Shown here piece by piece: positions 16,425 to 24,714 of a DNA stretch of 35,455 nucleotides. Location of the stretch: contig JABABZ010000006.1 of assembly GCA_014237965.1 (NCBI GenBank), positions 1 through 35,455 on the forward strand, in the 5' to 3' direction. The number at the start of each line of letters is the position of its first letter. Within the stretch, counting starts at the first letter, position 1. A program made the position numbers and the translations under genes. Source of the stretch: Phycisphaerales bacterium (lineage in GTDB: Bacteria; Planctomycetota; Phycisphaerae; Phycisphaerales; SM1A02). The notes beneath the pieces were generated by a model that worked only from the letters and a program-made list of their open reading frames with translations, was not told where the DNA came from and did no database searches.

Positions 16425-17138
16425 ATGTCCTCCTATCGCGTCGATTTCGGAAAGCCCATCGCGCTCTTCCCGCTTCCGGGCGTGTCGCTTCTGCCGCACG
16501 GCGCGCAGCCTCTTCACATCTTCGAGCCTCGCTATCGCCAGATGGTCGAGCGATGTCTCGCCACCGGCAATGGTGATCTGGAAAGAGCGGATCCGATCGC
16601 GATGGCGGTGATCGACGAGCGCAAGGGTGTGGGAGCCGGCGAGGTGTCGTTGTGCGAGGCGGTGTGCGTGGGGCGGATCGCGAGAGTGGAACAGCTTCCG
16701 AGCGGACGTTTCAATCTTCTGCTTCACGGGCTGTGCCGGGCGCGGATCGACGAGCTCGATCCACCGGCGGACGAACGACTTCATCTTCGAGCCTGGCTCC
16801 GTCCGATCGAACCGGACTTTCAGTCCGCTCCGACGCTTCCGGAAGCGCGCCGGACGATTCGAAGCCTGCTCGGGAACACCCGTCTTCGCCGACTGGCGGC
16901 GGCCGGCATGGCGACGGAGTGGCTCGATCGCGACGATCTGCCGACGAGCGTGGTCCTCGACCTCATCGGATTCGCGGTGGTGCGGGACGAGGCGATCAGG
17001 TATCGCCTTCTCGAACAAGGCGACTGCCGACGCCGAGCGGAGACGGTGACCCGTGAGTTGAAGATGCTCGACCGACTGGTCGCGCAGGCCGATCTTCAGA
17101 ACCATGCGTCCTGGCCGAAGGGCCTGAGCTGGAATTGA
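16425..17138 (+). CDS. Lon N-terminal (substrate-binding) domain protein, LON_substr_bdg family
   Basis: 237 residues. The first 120 or so match the N-terminal domain of Lon protease. Seen: IALFPLPGVSLLPHGAQPLH, IFEPRYRQMVERCL and CVGRIARVEQLPSGRFNLLLHG, followed by an arginine-rich helical region. There is no ATPase or protease domain, so it is a stand-alone Lon-N protein of the kind widespread in bacteria, whose role is unproved; substrate or peptide binding is inferred from Lon. ATG 16425 is chosen because the family's conserved start (PIALFPLPG) lies 10 residues in and the previous gene ends at 16369. It converges on the cyclophilin gene with nine bases between the two stops. Confidence 0.85.
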   Translation: MSSYRVDFGKPIALFPLPGVSLLPHGAQPLHIFEPRYRQMVERCLATGNGDLERADPIAMAVIDERKGVGAGEVSLCEAVCVGRIARVEQLPSGRFNLLLHGLCRARIDELDPPADERLHLRAWLRPIEPDFQSAPTLPEARRTIRSLLGNTRLRRLAAAGMATEWLDRDDLPTSVVLDLIGFAVVRDEAIRYRLLEQGDCRRRAETVTRELKMLDRLVAQADLQNHASWPKGLSWN

Positions 17139-17147
17139 TCGGACGAC

Positions 17148-17831
17148 TCACTTCCGCGGATCGGGCGAGTAGTCGAGCGCTTCGTTCCATCCGGCGACTC
17201 GTTCGGCGTGGACGTCGAGCAGGGGAGTGGGGTCGCCTTCGATGATGATCCGACGGAGAACGTCGTCTTTCATCAGGCCGATGACCACATCCTGTCCTTC
17301 CACGACTTCGCCGAAAATCGGATACTTGAACGTGTAACGCTCGCTCTGCGGCTTGGTCGTGACGAAGAACTCGTTGGTTCTCACCATGGCGGTCGGATCG
17401 TCACCGAGTCGGACCATCGCGACCATGCCGCCTCGATCGAATTTCAGATCCGCCGCGAACTCGGGGGCGATCGAGTATCCCGGGAAGTACCGCTCATTCT
17501 CGTCGTTGAACGGGTTTCCGACCTGCCTGATGACCCGTGAGTGTCGATAGAACGAGAGATCGTCGAAGTACCCGCGTTGCACGAGGTTCACGAAGTTGGC
17601 GCAGCTGATCGGCGCGCGATCCGGACGAAGCTTGAAACGAAAACTCCCGCGATCGGTCTCGACCGTCGCGAAGAGCGGACCCTGATCCTCCATGGTCGCC
17701 GGCGCAGAGGGTGTCACGGGCGTGGTCGAGGGATCGCCGCATCCCACGAGCAAGAGGAAGGCGGCGATCATGCCGAGTCGGGTGAAGCAGCGTCCGTGAA
17801 GTCCTGATGTGCGTGGCGTGCTGGGTGGCAT
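17148..17831 (-). CDS. Cyclophilin-type peptidyl-prolyl isomerase, lipoprotein
   Basis: 227 residues. The N-terminus carries a lipoprotein signal (MIAAFLLLVGCGD, lipobox LVGC), so the enzyme should be membrane-anchored in the periplasm. The mature part is a bacterial cyclophilin, which speeds proline isomerisation in exported proteins. Seen: VETDRGSFRFKLRPDRAPI, NFVNLVQRGYFDDLSFYR, EFAADLKFDRGGMVAMVR, TNEFFVTTKP and YPIFGEVVEGQDVV. Differences from classic enzymes are the spacing in FYRHSRVIRQVGNP around the catalytic arginine, and EFFVT in place of QFFI. ATG 17831 gives a 31-residue signal; ATG 17771 would give a very short one. Confidence 0.87.
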   Translation of the reverse strand: MPPSTPRTSGLHGRCFTRLGMIAAFLLLVGCGDPSTTPVTPSAPATMEDQGPLFATVETDRGSFRFKLRPDRAPISCANFVNLVQRGYFDDLSFYRHSRVIRQVGNPFNDENERYFPGYSIAPEFAADLKFDRGGMVAMVRLGDDPTAMVRTNEFFVTTKPQSERYTFKYPIFGEVVEGQDVVIGLMKDDVLRRIIIEGDPTPLLDVHAERVAGWNEALDYSPDPRK

Positions 17832-17891
17832 GAAGTCGATCCGGTGCGAGGGACACGAGGCGGACGGATTTCCAGGAAAGAAGTCACAGGA

Positions 17892-17897
17892 TACGAT
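17892..17897 (+). promoter_or_regulatory. TACGAT, possible -10 box for the 17918 gene
   Basis: TACGAT lies 20 bases before ATG 17918, leaving room for the GGAGGT Shine-Dalgarno sequence between them. A TTTCCA 17 bases upstream matches TTGACA at four of six positions. The position and spacing are reasonable for a housekeeping promoter in the divergent gap 17832-17917. Confidence 0.35.
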
Positions 17898-17917
17898 CTG
17901 GATCGGAGGTGGACGCC

Positions 17918-18724
17918 ATGTTCCGATCGCTATTCATCATTTGGCCGTCTGAGTCGAAGCGCCGCATTCGAAGACCACTCGGGTTTCTTGTCGGGGTGGC
18001 AGGCGCGTCGGCGATGATCGGTTCCGCACCGCCGACGCTCGACGGAGTGGAATCCTCGCTGTTGAAGTCCTTCGGCGGTGATCTCAAGGTGACGTCGAGC
18101 ACGGCGAAGATCGATCGGAAGAAGGTCCTCGATCGAATTCTCCAGGTGGGCGACGCCGATTTCGTGCAGTACGACGGCGATCACCGCACGCCGATCCGGG
18201 TCACCACGAAGAAGGCGGGGAAGACGCCGGGCGACTGGCCGAAGGGGGACTCGTCGCCGGTCCTGCTGACCGTTCCGGGCCACTCTTCGAACTGGATGAT
18301 TCGGAAGGGAGATTCCATCGTGGTCCCGGTTCAGGCCGATCTCACCGAATCGGTGTCGGTGCGATACGACCCGCCGGAAGTCCGCGCGTTCGCAGGAGCG
18401 GATCCGGCGCCTCTGACGATGTCCGTGAAGGTCTACGACATTCACGGAACCGGATCCCCGGAGCACACCGGTAGCTTGAAGGTGACGGCCCGTGATCGTG
18501 GCGTCTGGAAGGTCGTGACGCCCGGAGGAACCTTCGATGCCGTGCTCTATCGCATCGACTACCAGGGCGAGATCGGACCGGCCTCGGTCGAGGATTCCTC
18601 CCTGGTGTTCGCATCACCCGTCGCGGGCATCATCGCCAGCGTGAATCACAAGAAGATCTCGGCGCTCATCTTCTACAACAAGGACACGCGATTCGCCTAC
18701 ACGCTGGCGCCGACCGGGAAGTGA
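17918..18724 (+). CDS. Exported protein of unknown function
   Basis: 268 residues from ATG 17918, nine bases after GGAGGT. A long basic n-region (MFRSLFIIWPSESKRRIRR) precedes a hydrophobic stretch (PLGFLVGVAGASAMIG) and a likely cleavage after GSA. The mature protein is beta-rich with many charged residues (HSSNWMIRKGDSIVVPVQAD; MSVKVYDIHGTGSPEH; GTFDAVLYRIDYQGEIGPAS) and ends in SALIFYNKDTRFAYTLAP. The pattern suggests one or two beta-sandwich domains in the periplasm. I recognise no family. It is a single-gene unit between divergent cyclophilin and convergent galactokinase; the 18 bases to the galactokinase stop contain only a weak 4-bp inverted repeat. Confidence 0.75.
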   Translation: MFRSLFIIWPSESKRRIRRPLGFLVGVAGASAMIGSAPPTLDGVESSLLKSFGGDLKVTSSTAKIDRKKVLDRILQVGDADFVQYDGDHRTPIRVTTKKAGKTPGDWPKGDSSPVLLTVPGHSSNWMIRKGDSIVVPVQADLTESVSVRYDPPEVRAFAGADPAPLTMSVKVYDIHGTGSPEHTGSLKVTARDRGVWKVVTPGGTFDAVLYRIDYQGEIGPASVEDSSLVFASPVAGIIASVNHKKISALIFYNKDTRFAYTLAPTGK

Positions 18725-18742
18725 CGCGGCCTCCGCCGGAGA

Positions 18743-19918
18743 TCAGGACTCGAGGCGAACCCCCTGGCAGGCGTGGACGATCATCGACTTCGGGGTCCTG
18801 CCGTAGGCATCCGCGAAGCGTCTTTCGACCGTCTGCCGCACGGTTTCGATCGAGGGAGACTCGACCAGGAGAATGGCGCTTCCGCCGAAGCCGCCGCCGG
18901 TCATTCGAGCACCAAAGCAGCCTTCGTCACGCAGGTCGGCGGCGGTGTCCACGATGCAATCGAGTTCGGGAATCGAGACTTCGAAGAGTTCACGAAGCGA
19001 GCGGTGGCCGTCGAGCAGGATCTCGCCGAGTTCGCGCAGATCACCGGCTTCAAGCGCGGCGACCGCGTCGTCGACCCGGGCATTCTCCTGAACGACGTGG
19101 GTCGCTCGTCTTCGGTCCCGTTCGGAGAGATCGGCGTCGGCGAGTGACTCGATCGATGCATCCCGGAGTGACCCGGCAAGGACCGCCTGGACCCGTTCGC
19201 AGGACTCGCGTCGATCGGCGTAGCCGCCGTCGGAGAGTCGATGGGTGACTCCGCTGTCCACGATCAAGACGACGGCCTCCTCCGGTGACGGCATCACCAC
19301 CGGAGTCAGGCGAAGGTCACGGCAGTCGATTCGAAGGGCCTTGCCTTCGATGCCTGCGGCGGAAATCAGCATGTCCATGATGCCGCAAGGGGTTCCGACG
19401 AACTCATGTTCGGCGGCCTGGGCCTGTCGGGCGAGGGTGTGGTGGTCTGCGGGCCGGTCGAAGAACGCGGCGAACGCCGCGCCGAGCGCCACCTCCACTG
19501 CGGCGCTCGACGAAAGCCCGGCACCCATGGGGATGTCGCTGGTGACCAGGACATTCAAGGGCTTCCCATCGGTGCCACCAGCGGCATGCAGGACGCCGAG
19601 CAGGTGGTTCACGAAGCGGTGATCCGGGCTCGGGTCGGGGACGGTGATCGGGGCTCCGGGATACTCGGCGGAGACTTCGAGATCGTGGGCGACGAAGACC
19701 GATCGATCGTCGGTGCCGGTTCCGATGGCGATGGCGGCTCGTGGGTCGATCGCGAATGGAAGCACGAGACCCTCGGTGTAGTCGACGTGTTCTCCGATCA
19801 GATTCACCCGGCCCGGTGCGGACGCCACGCAGGCGGGGGCCTCGCCGAAGCGATCGAGGAATGCGGACCGGGCTCGATCGGCGGTGGTCGGGCGCGATGG
19901 GTCGTTCGGGCCGGTCAT
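18743..19918 (-). CDS. galK: Galactokinase
   Basis: 391 residues, the standard length of this GHMP kinase, which phosphorylates galactose at C1. Seen: SAPGRVNLIGEHVDYTEG with the sugar-binding E43-H44-D46-Y47, the ATP-binding loop PMGAGLSSSAAVEVA (residues 130-144), GTPCGIMDM with catalytic D182, and the C-terminal MTGGGFGGSAI. The start ATG 19918 overlaps the stop of the upstream secreted-protein gene in an ATGA arrangement; an upstream ATG 19963 would overlap that gene by 49 bases. No other Leloir-pathway gene is in the window, so its role in galactose use or in supplying UDP-galactose for envelope sugars is not settled. Confidence 0.95.
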   Translation of the reverse strand: MTGPNDPSRPTTADRARSAFLDRFGEAPACVASAPGRVNLIGEHVDYTEGLVLPFAIDPRAAIAIGTGTDDRSVFVAHDLEVSAEYPGAPITVPDPSPDHRFVNHLLGVLHAAGGTDGKPLNVLVTSDIPMGAGLSSSAAVEVALGAAFAAFFDRPADHHTLARQAQAAEHEFVGTPCGIMDMLISAAGIEGKALRIDCRDLRLTPVVMPSPEEAVVLIVDSGVTHRLSDGGYADRRESCERVQAVLAGSLRDASIESLADADLSERDRRRATHVVQENARVDDAVAALEAGDLRELGEILLDGHRSLRELFEVSIPELDCIVDTAADLRDEGCFGARMTGGGFGGSAILLVESPSIETVRQTVERRFADAYGRTPKSMIVHACQGVRLES

Positions 19919-21339
19919 GGAGCGTCCGGGGCCGATCCCTCGGAGGTGTCGGGATTCGTCCATGCGGGCTGTTCACGAATCAATCGAAGGTCTTCGACGG
20001 TCTCCCGGAGTCGATCTCGCGACCACTCGTCTCGGCGGTCGTAGGCGCCGGTGGCGGCACGATGGTTTCGCACTCGAAGTTCGATCTTCTCGCCCAGACC
20101 GGCCAGAGGTCGCACCAGTTGATCGAATTGCTTCCGTCGCTTGAGGACCAGATCGAGCAGATCGATCTCGTTCTGCAGCGCGATGATGTCGTCGTCGATG
20201 CTCGGGCCATCGGCGATCTCTGAGAAGGGAATCGAAGCGCCGACGTGTCGATACTGGGCCTGGAGCGTCAAGTCGGCCTGGCGCGCCGCATCGACGCCCA
20301 GTCGGTTGAGTCGATCCGCGGTCGCCGCGAGGAGCGACTCGATGTCGTCCTTGGAGCGTTCGTCGATGTCATCGGATTCCAGGACGTCGAAGATCAACCG
20401 GTCGAGACGCAGGTCTTCGACGAAGAGTGCGGGGTGGGCGAGTTCGTGGTGCCGTCGGACGATCTGGAGAAAGACCAGTGGCGGCAGGCGTCGGGCGAGA
20501 CCCGCGACCATCTCCGCGTTCAGTCTTCGTCGAGGGATTTCGGTCGCGACCATGGCATCATCGAGCGCTTCGAATTCCGCCTCCAACCGTGCTCTTTCCT
20601 CGCCGTCGACGAGTCGTCGCCAGCCGGGTCCGAGTTCGACCTCGAGGTTCGCCCGCATCCGCTCGATCGCTTCGAGTCTCGACCATCGGTCCACCAGCGC
20701 CGTATCCACTTCGACGTCCCACTGGTCGAGGGCGGGAAGCACTGCATCGAGAAGCTCGGGATCCGCGGCGACGGACTCGAGCAGGTCGGCGGCCTCGATC
20801 GACGTCCCCGGGAGTCGGTCCGGGAAACCGAGGAGCTCGCGACGACGCTTCCTCCGTTGTCGCACGGTCGCCGCGGATTGATCACCCTTGACCTCTTCGC
20901 CGCGCTCCGCGAGACGAAGGCGATCGAAGACCGCGGCGTCCGCGGCGTCGGCGGCGCGAAACGCCTGTCCCCGCGCATTCAGGAGTGCCGTGAGTTCGGG
21001 CGTGAAACTCGTCTCGATCCGGCCGATCTGAGGATCGATGGAGAAACAGGCTGCCCAGCGCTCGCGGATCGTCTTGATGGGGCCGTCGAGAAGGGGTTCC
21101 CAGGTTCGCTGGTAGGTCTCGATGGCTTCCGCGACCGCTTCGTCGTCCTCGATTCCGAGTTTCTCGGCCAACCCGCGGATCCGAGCTTCGTCCATGGCCG
21201 ACGGTTCGTAGAGCGAACGAAGATCCCGTTCGAGTCTCGCTCGCTCGGCCGCGGAGATCTGCGCCTCCGCGGTGTCCGGGGCTCCGAGGATCATCAAGGT
21301 CAGGCAGAACGACAGGAACGTCACGCGGCCTGTGATCAT
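19915..21339 (-). CDS. Exported, mostly helical protein of unknown function
   Basis: 474 residues from ATG 21339. The signal peptide is MITGRVTFLSFCLTLMILG with likely cleavage near DTAEA. The mature protein is highly charged and looks almost entirely alpha-helical, with repeated Asp/Glu/Arg-rich stretches (AAERARLERDLRSLYEP; ERARLEAEFEALDDAMVA; DDDIIALQNEIDLLDLVLKR) suggesting helical hairpins or coiled coil. No enzyme motif is visible. Large helical exported proteins of this type are common in planctomycetes. The stop overlaps the galK start. The sulfotransferase gene ends 73 bases upstream, and that gap shows nothing clear. The extended in-frame region upstream of 21339 lacks protein-like character and overlaps the sulfotransferase gene. 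Confidence 0.75.
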   Translation of the reverse strand: MITGRVTFLSFCLTLMILGAPDTAEAQISAAERARLERDLRSLYEPSAMDEARIRGLAEKLGIEDDEAVAEAIETYQRTWEPLLDGPIKTIRERWAACFSIDPQIGRIETSFTPELTALLNARGQAFRAADAADAAVFDRLRLAERGEEVKGDQSAATVRQRRKRRRELLGFPDRLPGTSIEAADLLESVAADPELLDAVLPALDQWDVEVDTALVDRWSRLEAIERMRANLEVELGPGWRRLVDGEERARLEAEFEALDDAMVATEIPRRRLNAEMVAGLARRLPPLVFLQIVRRHHELAHPALFVEDLRLDRLIFDVLESDDIDERSKDDIESLLAATADRLNRLGVDAARQADLTLQAQYRHVGASIPFSEIADGPSIDDDIIALQNEIDLLDLVLKRRKQFDQLVRPLAGLGEKIELRVRNHRAATGAYDRRDEWSRDRLRETVEDLRLIREQPAWTNPDTSEGSAPDAP

Positions 21340-21412
21340 CGATGATGCTGGAATGGAATCGATCTTGAGCGTGGCGAAACTCCGTCCGAGGGGACCTGGT
21401 CGGTCATGGTGG

Positions 21413-22300
21413 TCAGTCCTGAAGATCGTATCGGTCCACCCAGTCCCGATCCTCTTCATATCCCACTGCAACGAGCGCGTCTCCCGCGAGTTCGTCGAAT
21501 CTGCGTGCGGCGGTGGGCCCGAAGTGATTGACCCAGTCGCCGGCGACGCCCTTGCGGATGAACGAGCCACGGTCCTCTTCGCCGGCCTTTCGTCCGCCGG
21601 TCTGTCGGGCCATCGAATACTTCTCGACCGTCTGTCGGACCACCCAGTCATCCGGGCGATTGCCGGTGAGTCCTTCGATCGAGGAAGAGAGCGTTTCAGC
21701 GGTGTCCGCGACGAGATCTTCGTAACTCAGATAGACGACGCCCGGTCGGCCGCGTCCGCCGTCATGCCACTCCATCACGTGGTCCCGCCAGTTTCGGGGT
21801 GAGTCTCGAGGGTTCTGGAACTCGTGCTCGATGAACGGACCGAGATTTCGTCGAGTGTCGTCCGGGTCGTAGCCGGCGCCGAAGATTCGATCGTAGACCT
21901 GCCCGAAGCGGCGGACGACGGTGGGATTCCCCGCCTGAAGTTCACGCATCCGGTGAAAGTAGAAGGACACCATGACATCACGCCCGTCACGGCGGAGGTA
22001 CCAGGCATGGTCGAGTCCCTTCCGCCACGGCCAGTGATTGTGAAGAACGCAGGCGCAACCGATCGGAAAGATGTTGTGCTCGGGGTAGGGGATCTGCATG
22101 ACTTCCGAGGCCATCTTTCCGAACCAGGTCCCACCGGCCTTCGGATATTCGCAATCGAGATGGAAGTTCAGGGTCCGCCCGTACCTCGTGGCGAGGCTGC
22201 GATTCAGTCGGTTGGAGACCGAACGCATCGTCACGACGACGCGGTTCTGCACCGGCGCAAATCCCATTCGAGCGTTCTTTCGAGGCGTGGCGGTACTCAT
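21413..22300 (-). CDS. PAPS-dependent sulfotransferase
   Basis: 295 residues. It transfers sulfate from PAPS to an alcohol or amine acceptor. Seen: the 5'-phosphosulfate loop YPKAGGTWFGKM (residues 52-63; typically YPKSGTTW), the 3'-phosphate motif RDGRDVMVSFYFH, VVYLSYEDLVADTAETLSSS, and the C-terminal GSFIRKGVAGDWVNHFGP that closes over PAPS. These are the hallmarks of the Sulfotransfer_1 family. The acceptor (glycan, lipid or other) is unknown. ATG 22300 is chosen because TATCAT lies seven bases upstream; ATG 22309 is in frame and nearly adjacent. Its promoter region (22301-22421) is shared with the divergent HAD gene. Confidence 0.88.
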   Translation of the reverse strand: MSTATPRKNARMGFAPVQNRVVVTMRSVSNRLNRSLATRYGRTLNFHLDCEYPKAGGTWFGKMASEVMQIPYPEHNIFPIGCACVLHNHWPWRKGLDHAWYLRRDGRDVMVSFYFHRMRELQAGNPTVVRRFGQVYDRIFGAGYDPDDTRRNLGPFIEHEFQNPRDSPRNWRDHVMEWHDGGRGRPGVVYLSYEDLVADTAETLSSSIEGLTGNRPDDWVVRQTVEKYSMARQTGGRKAGEEDRGSFIRKGVAGDWVNHFGPTAARRFDELAGDALVAVGYEEDRDWVDRYDLQD

Positions 22301-22307
22301 GTCTTTC

Positions 22308-22313
22308 ATGATA
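22308..22313 (-). promoter_or_regulatory. TATCAT, possible -10 box for a leaderless sulfotransferase transcript
   Basis: On the minus strand TATCAT (five of six matches to TATAAT) ends seven bases before ATG 22300. No Shine-Dalgarno sequence is present, so a transcript from this box would be leaderless or nearly so. No good -35 is visible. Confidence 0.4.
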
Positions 22314-22421
22314 CGGAGGAGGCGGTTCAGGGGGTGGGGCGACTGGTCTCCGAGCACGCCTACGGGATGGCGACGGAGGAATGGTACGCTTCGGGACCCC
22401 GATGCCCGAATGGAGCCGATG

Positions 22422-23120
22422 ATGAGCGGATTGGTGATCTTCGATCTCGATGGAACCCTGGCGCTCACCAGCGAAGTCGATGATTCCTGTTGGATCGAGG
22501 CGGCCCGCGAAGTCCTGGGACTGGAGTCGATCGAGACCGACTGGGGGCACTATGAGCACTCGACCGATGAAGCGATCGCGATGGAGCTCATCTCCCGACG
22601 GACGAGTCTTCCGCCGACCGAGGACACCGTGCATCTGGTCCGGGACGCCTTCGTGCGTCGCGTCGAAGCCGCGGCCGGACGAGACCCCGGACTCTTCCGG
22701 CCCGTGCCCGGTGCCACGACCGTCTTCGCTCGGCTTCGGGATGCCGGTTGGCAGGTGGCGATCGCCACGGGCGGCTGGAGAACCACCGCTCGTCTGAAGT
22801 TGAAGGCCGCGGGTGTGTCCGATTCGGAGGTTCCGGCCGCCCATGCGGACGATGGACACCCCCGCGAAGACATCATCAGACGAGCCTTCGAACGAGCGTC
22901 CGATGTTTCCGGTGAGGAGATCGAGCGGGTCGTCTACGTTGGAGATGGTCGTTGGGACGTGATCGCCACCGATCGAATGGGGATCGGATTCGTCGGTCTC
23001 GCGGGTGGTGATCGGGCGGAGATGCTCCGCGCCGCGGGAGCGGCGGATGTGAGACCGGACTACCTCGATTTTTCAGCGTTCCTATCTGCGGTGAATCGCC
23101 GTGCAACGCCGTTTTCTTGA
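22422..23120 (+). CDS. HAD-superfamily phosphatase
   Basis: 232 residues. Motif I is VIFDLDGTLALTSEVDDS with the two catalytic aspartates. Motif II is the threonine in AIATGGWRTTARLKLKAAGV. Motif III is the lysine of that segment or the basic HPREDIIRRAF. Motif IV is VVYVGDGRWDVIATDRMGIGFVG. A helical cap (about residues 20-95) makes it a C1-type small-molecule phosphatase; the substrate is unknown. The start ATG 22422 has GGAG six bases upstream; ATGs at 22419 and 22410 are alternatives. A TACGCT at 22385-22390 could be its -10. It shows little direct similarity to the other HAD gene at 910-1590 beyond the motifs. Confidence 0.82.
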   Translation: MSGLVIFDLDGTLALTSEVDDSCWIEAAREVLGLESIETDWGHYEHSTDEAIAMELISRRTSLPPTEDTVHLVRDAFVRRVEAAAGRDPGLFRPVPGATTVFARLRDAGWQVAIATGGWRTTARLKLKAAGVSDSEVPAAHADDGHPREDIIRRAFERASDVSGEEIERVVYVGDGRWDVIATDRMGIGFVGLAGGDRAEMLRAAGAADVRPDYLDFSAFLSAVNRRATPFS

Positions 23121-23129
23121 CTCACATGA

Positions 23130-23149
23130 CCGATTGACGGGTCAATCGG
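23130..23149. repeat. Perfect 9-bp inverted repeat between the HAD and lemA genes
   Basis: CCGATTGAC, two central G bases, then GTCAATCGG: a perfect dyad of 20 bases, ten bases after the HAD stop and 143 before the lemA start. No T run follows. It could form a hairpin at the end of the HAD transcript or be a dimer-binding operator for the lemA unit. The rest of 23121-23291 is A/T-richer than the surroundings (GATTATCTTCTATC) but holds no clear promoter pair. Confidence 0.45.
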
Positions 23150-23291
23150 ACGCGTCCCCGTCGCGGTATTGATTATCTTCTATCTCCGTGACGTCGGTTT
23201 TCGATATCGCCGGACAGGGTGATCTCGAAGTTTCGGTGCGACGGTCTTCTTCGTTTCCTCTTCCGGGATCTTCCCCAGTTCGGAGCTTCTC

Positions 23292-23873
23292 ATGACGACG
23301 ATGGCGCTTCTCATTCCTCTCTTGGTCGTTGCAGGCCTGGTGTTACTCGTGGTCATTTTCGTGATCGGTCTCTACAACGGCCTGCAGCGGAAGAAGCTCG
23401 GTGTCGAGAATTCATGGAGCGACATCGATGTCCAGCTCAAGCGACGGCATGATCTGATTCCGAATCTGGTGAACTCGGTCAAAGGCTACGCCTCGCACGA
23501 ATCCGGCACCTTCGAAGCGGTGACCGCGGCTCGGGCGGCCGCGACGAGTGCCAGCGGAGTCTCTGAACAGGCGGGCGCCGAGAGCATGCTGACGCAGGCG
23601 CTCGGAAAGCTCATGGTGGTCGCCGAGGCGTATCCGGATCTCAAGGCGAACACGAACTTCCTTCAACTGCAGGAAGAACTGACCAGCACCGAGAACAAGA
23701 TCGGCTTCGCTCGACAGCACTACAACCGAACGGTGAACACGTACAACGAGGCGACGAAGGTCTTCCCGTCGAACATCATCGCTGGAATGTTCGGATTCAA
23801 CGAGAAGGACTTCTTCGAACTCGACGAGAACGAAGCGGCCGCCGTGAAGCAGGCACCGAAGGTCGAGTTCTGA
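23292..23873 (+). CDS. lemA: LemA family protein (first copy)
   Basis: 193 residues. One N-terminal transmembrane helix (about residues 5-27, LLIPLLVVAGLVLLVVIFVI) precedes the conserved LemA helical domain. Seen: ENSWSDIDVQLKRRHDLIPN, LVNSVKGYASHESGTFEAV, LMVVAEAYPDLKANTNFLQL, QEELTSTENKIGFARQHYN and FPSNIIAGMFGF. LemA proteins are membrane-anchored and of uncertain role, often found with small membrane partners. GGAG precedes ATG 23292. The gene is the first of a three-gene set with the membrane protein at 24001 and a second LemA at 24711. The 127 bases to the next gene contain nothing recognisable. Confidence 0.95.
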   Translation: MTTMALLIPLLVVAGLVLLVVIFVIGLYNGLQRKKLGVENSWSDIDVQLKRRHDLIPNLVNSVKGYASHESGTFEAVTAARAAATSASGVSEQAGAESMLTQALGKLMVVAEAYPDLKANTNFLQLQEELTSTENKIGFARQHYNRTVNTYNEATKVFPSNIIAGMFGFNEKDFFELDENEAAAVKQAPKVEF

Positions 23874-24000
23874 GTCGTCGTCTTCGAGGTCCGCGTGAGG
23901 TGGTCTTCTTCCGTTCTTCGCATGCCCGTGGGGGATCGAGGAAGTCGGAGATGGCGTCCGGTGGTTTTCTCCGGTGGGGCCGACACGGGAGGGTTCGGCC

Positions 24001-24714
24001 ATGGAAGTGATCCTGATCATCCTGGTCGTGGTGGCCGTGATCGCGGGGCTGGTGTTCAGTCATCGGCTGGCGCGAAAGCGACGAGAGGCGATGCAGGCGT
24101 TCGCGGCCGACCGCGGACTTGCTTTCATCGCGGGGCACGATTCGTCTCATGACGATCGGTTCGGACGTTTCGGAATGTTCCGGCGGGGGCATTCCCGCGC
24201 CGCTTTCAACACGATGGACGGAACGATGGCGATGGGGGACCGGTCGGTCCGGGTTCGAGCCGGCGACTTCAGATTCCGGGAGGAGCGTGGATCCGGCAAG
24301 AATCGACGGACCGTGACCGTGAATCTCAGTTACCTCATCGTGTGGAATCCATTCGGCGAGGGACCGGAGACCATCGTCCGCCGTGAGGGGATCTTCGATC
24401 GTTTGAAGGGCGTGCTCGGCTTCGATGACATCGACTTCGAGAGCGTCGAGTTCAGCAAGGCCTATCACGTCTCCAGCGACGACAAGCGGTTCGCCTACGA
24501 CCTCATCGACCCTCGGATGATGGAATTCATCATGTCCACCTCGCCGCCCGCGTTCGAGATCGACGGCGAACTCATCTGCATTTCGGACGGGAAGAGGCGG
24601 TGGGACATCGAGGGGTTCGGTCGGCACTTCGACTGGGCCCGTGATTTCCTGAACCACTGGCCTCGGCATCTGGCGAAGTCGATGGCCGAGCGAGACACGA
24701 AAGGAAGCCAATGA
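24001..24714 (+). CDS. Membrane-anchored protein sandwiched between two LemA genes
   Basis: 237 residues from ATG 24001, preceded by GGGAGGG. One N-terminal transmembrane helix (VILIILVVVAVIAGLVF, residues 3-19) is followed by a basic stretch (RLARKRREAMQAFAADRGL) and a soluble alpha/beta domain on the cytoplasmic side, judged by the positive charges. Recognisable pieces are RAGDFRFREERGSGKNRRTV and FSKAYHVSSDDKRFAYDLID, which recall DUF3137-type proteins found beside LemA; this is a resemblance only. The stop overlaps the second lemA start (ATGA), so the two are likely coupled and may form a membrane complex. Confidence 0.75.
   Translation: MEVILIILVVVAVIAGLVFSHRLARKRREAMQAFAADRGLAFIAGHDSSHDDRFGRFGMFRRGHSRAAFNTMDGTMAMGDRSVRVRAGDFRFREERGSGKNRRTVTVNLSYLIVWNPFGEGPETIVRREGIFDRLKGVLGFDDIDFESVEFSKAYHVSSDDKRFAYDLIDPRMMEFIMSTSPPAFEIDGELICISDGKRRWDIEGFGRHFDWARDFLNHWPRHLAKSMAERDTKGSQ

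Noticed and set aside
18725-18742. Weak inverted repeat CTCC-GCC-GGAG as a terminator between convergent genes
   Set aside because: Only four base pairs and no T run.
19919-19963. Upstream ATG for galactokinase
   Set aside because: It would overlap the preceding gene by 49 bases; the ATGA-overlapping ATG 19918 is the normal arrangement and gives the usual protein length.
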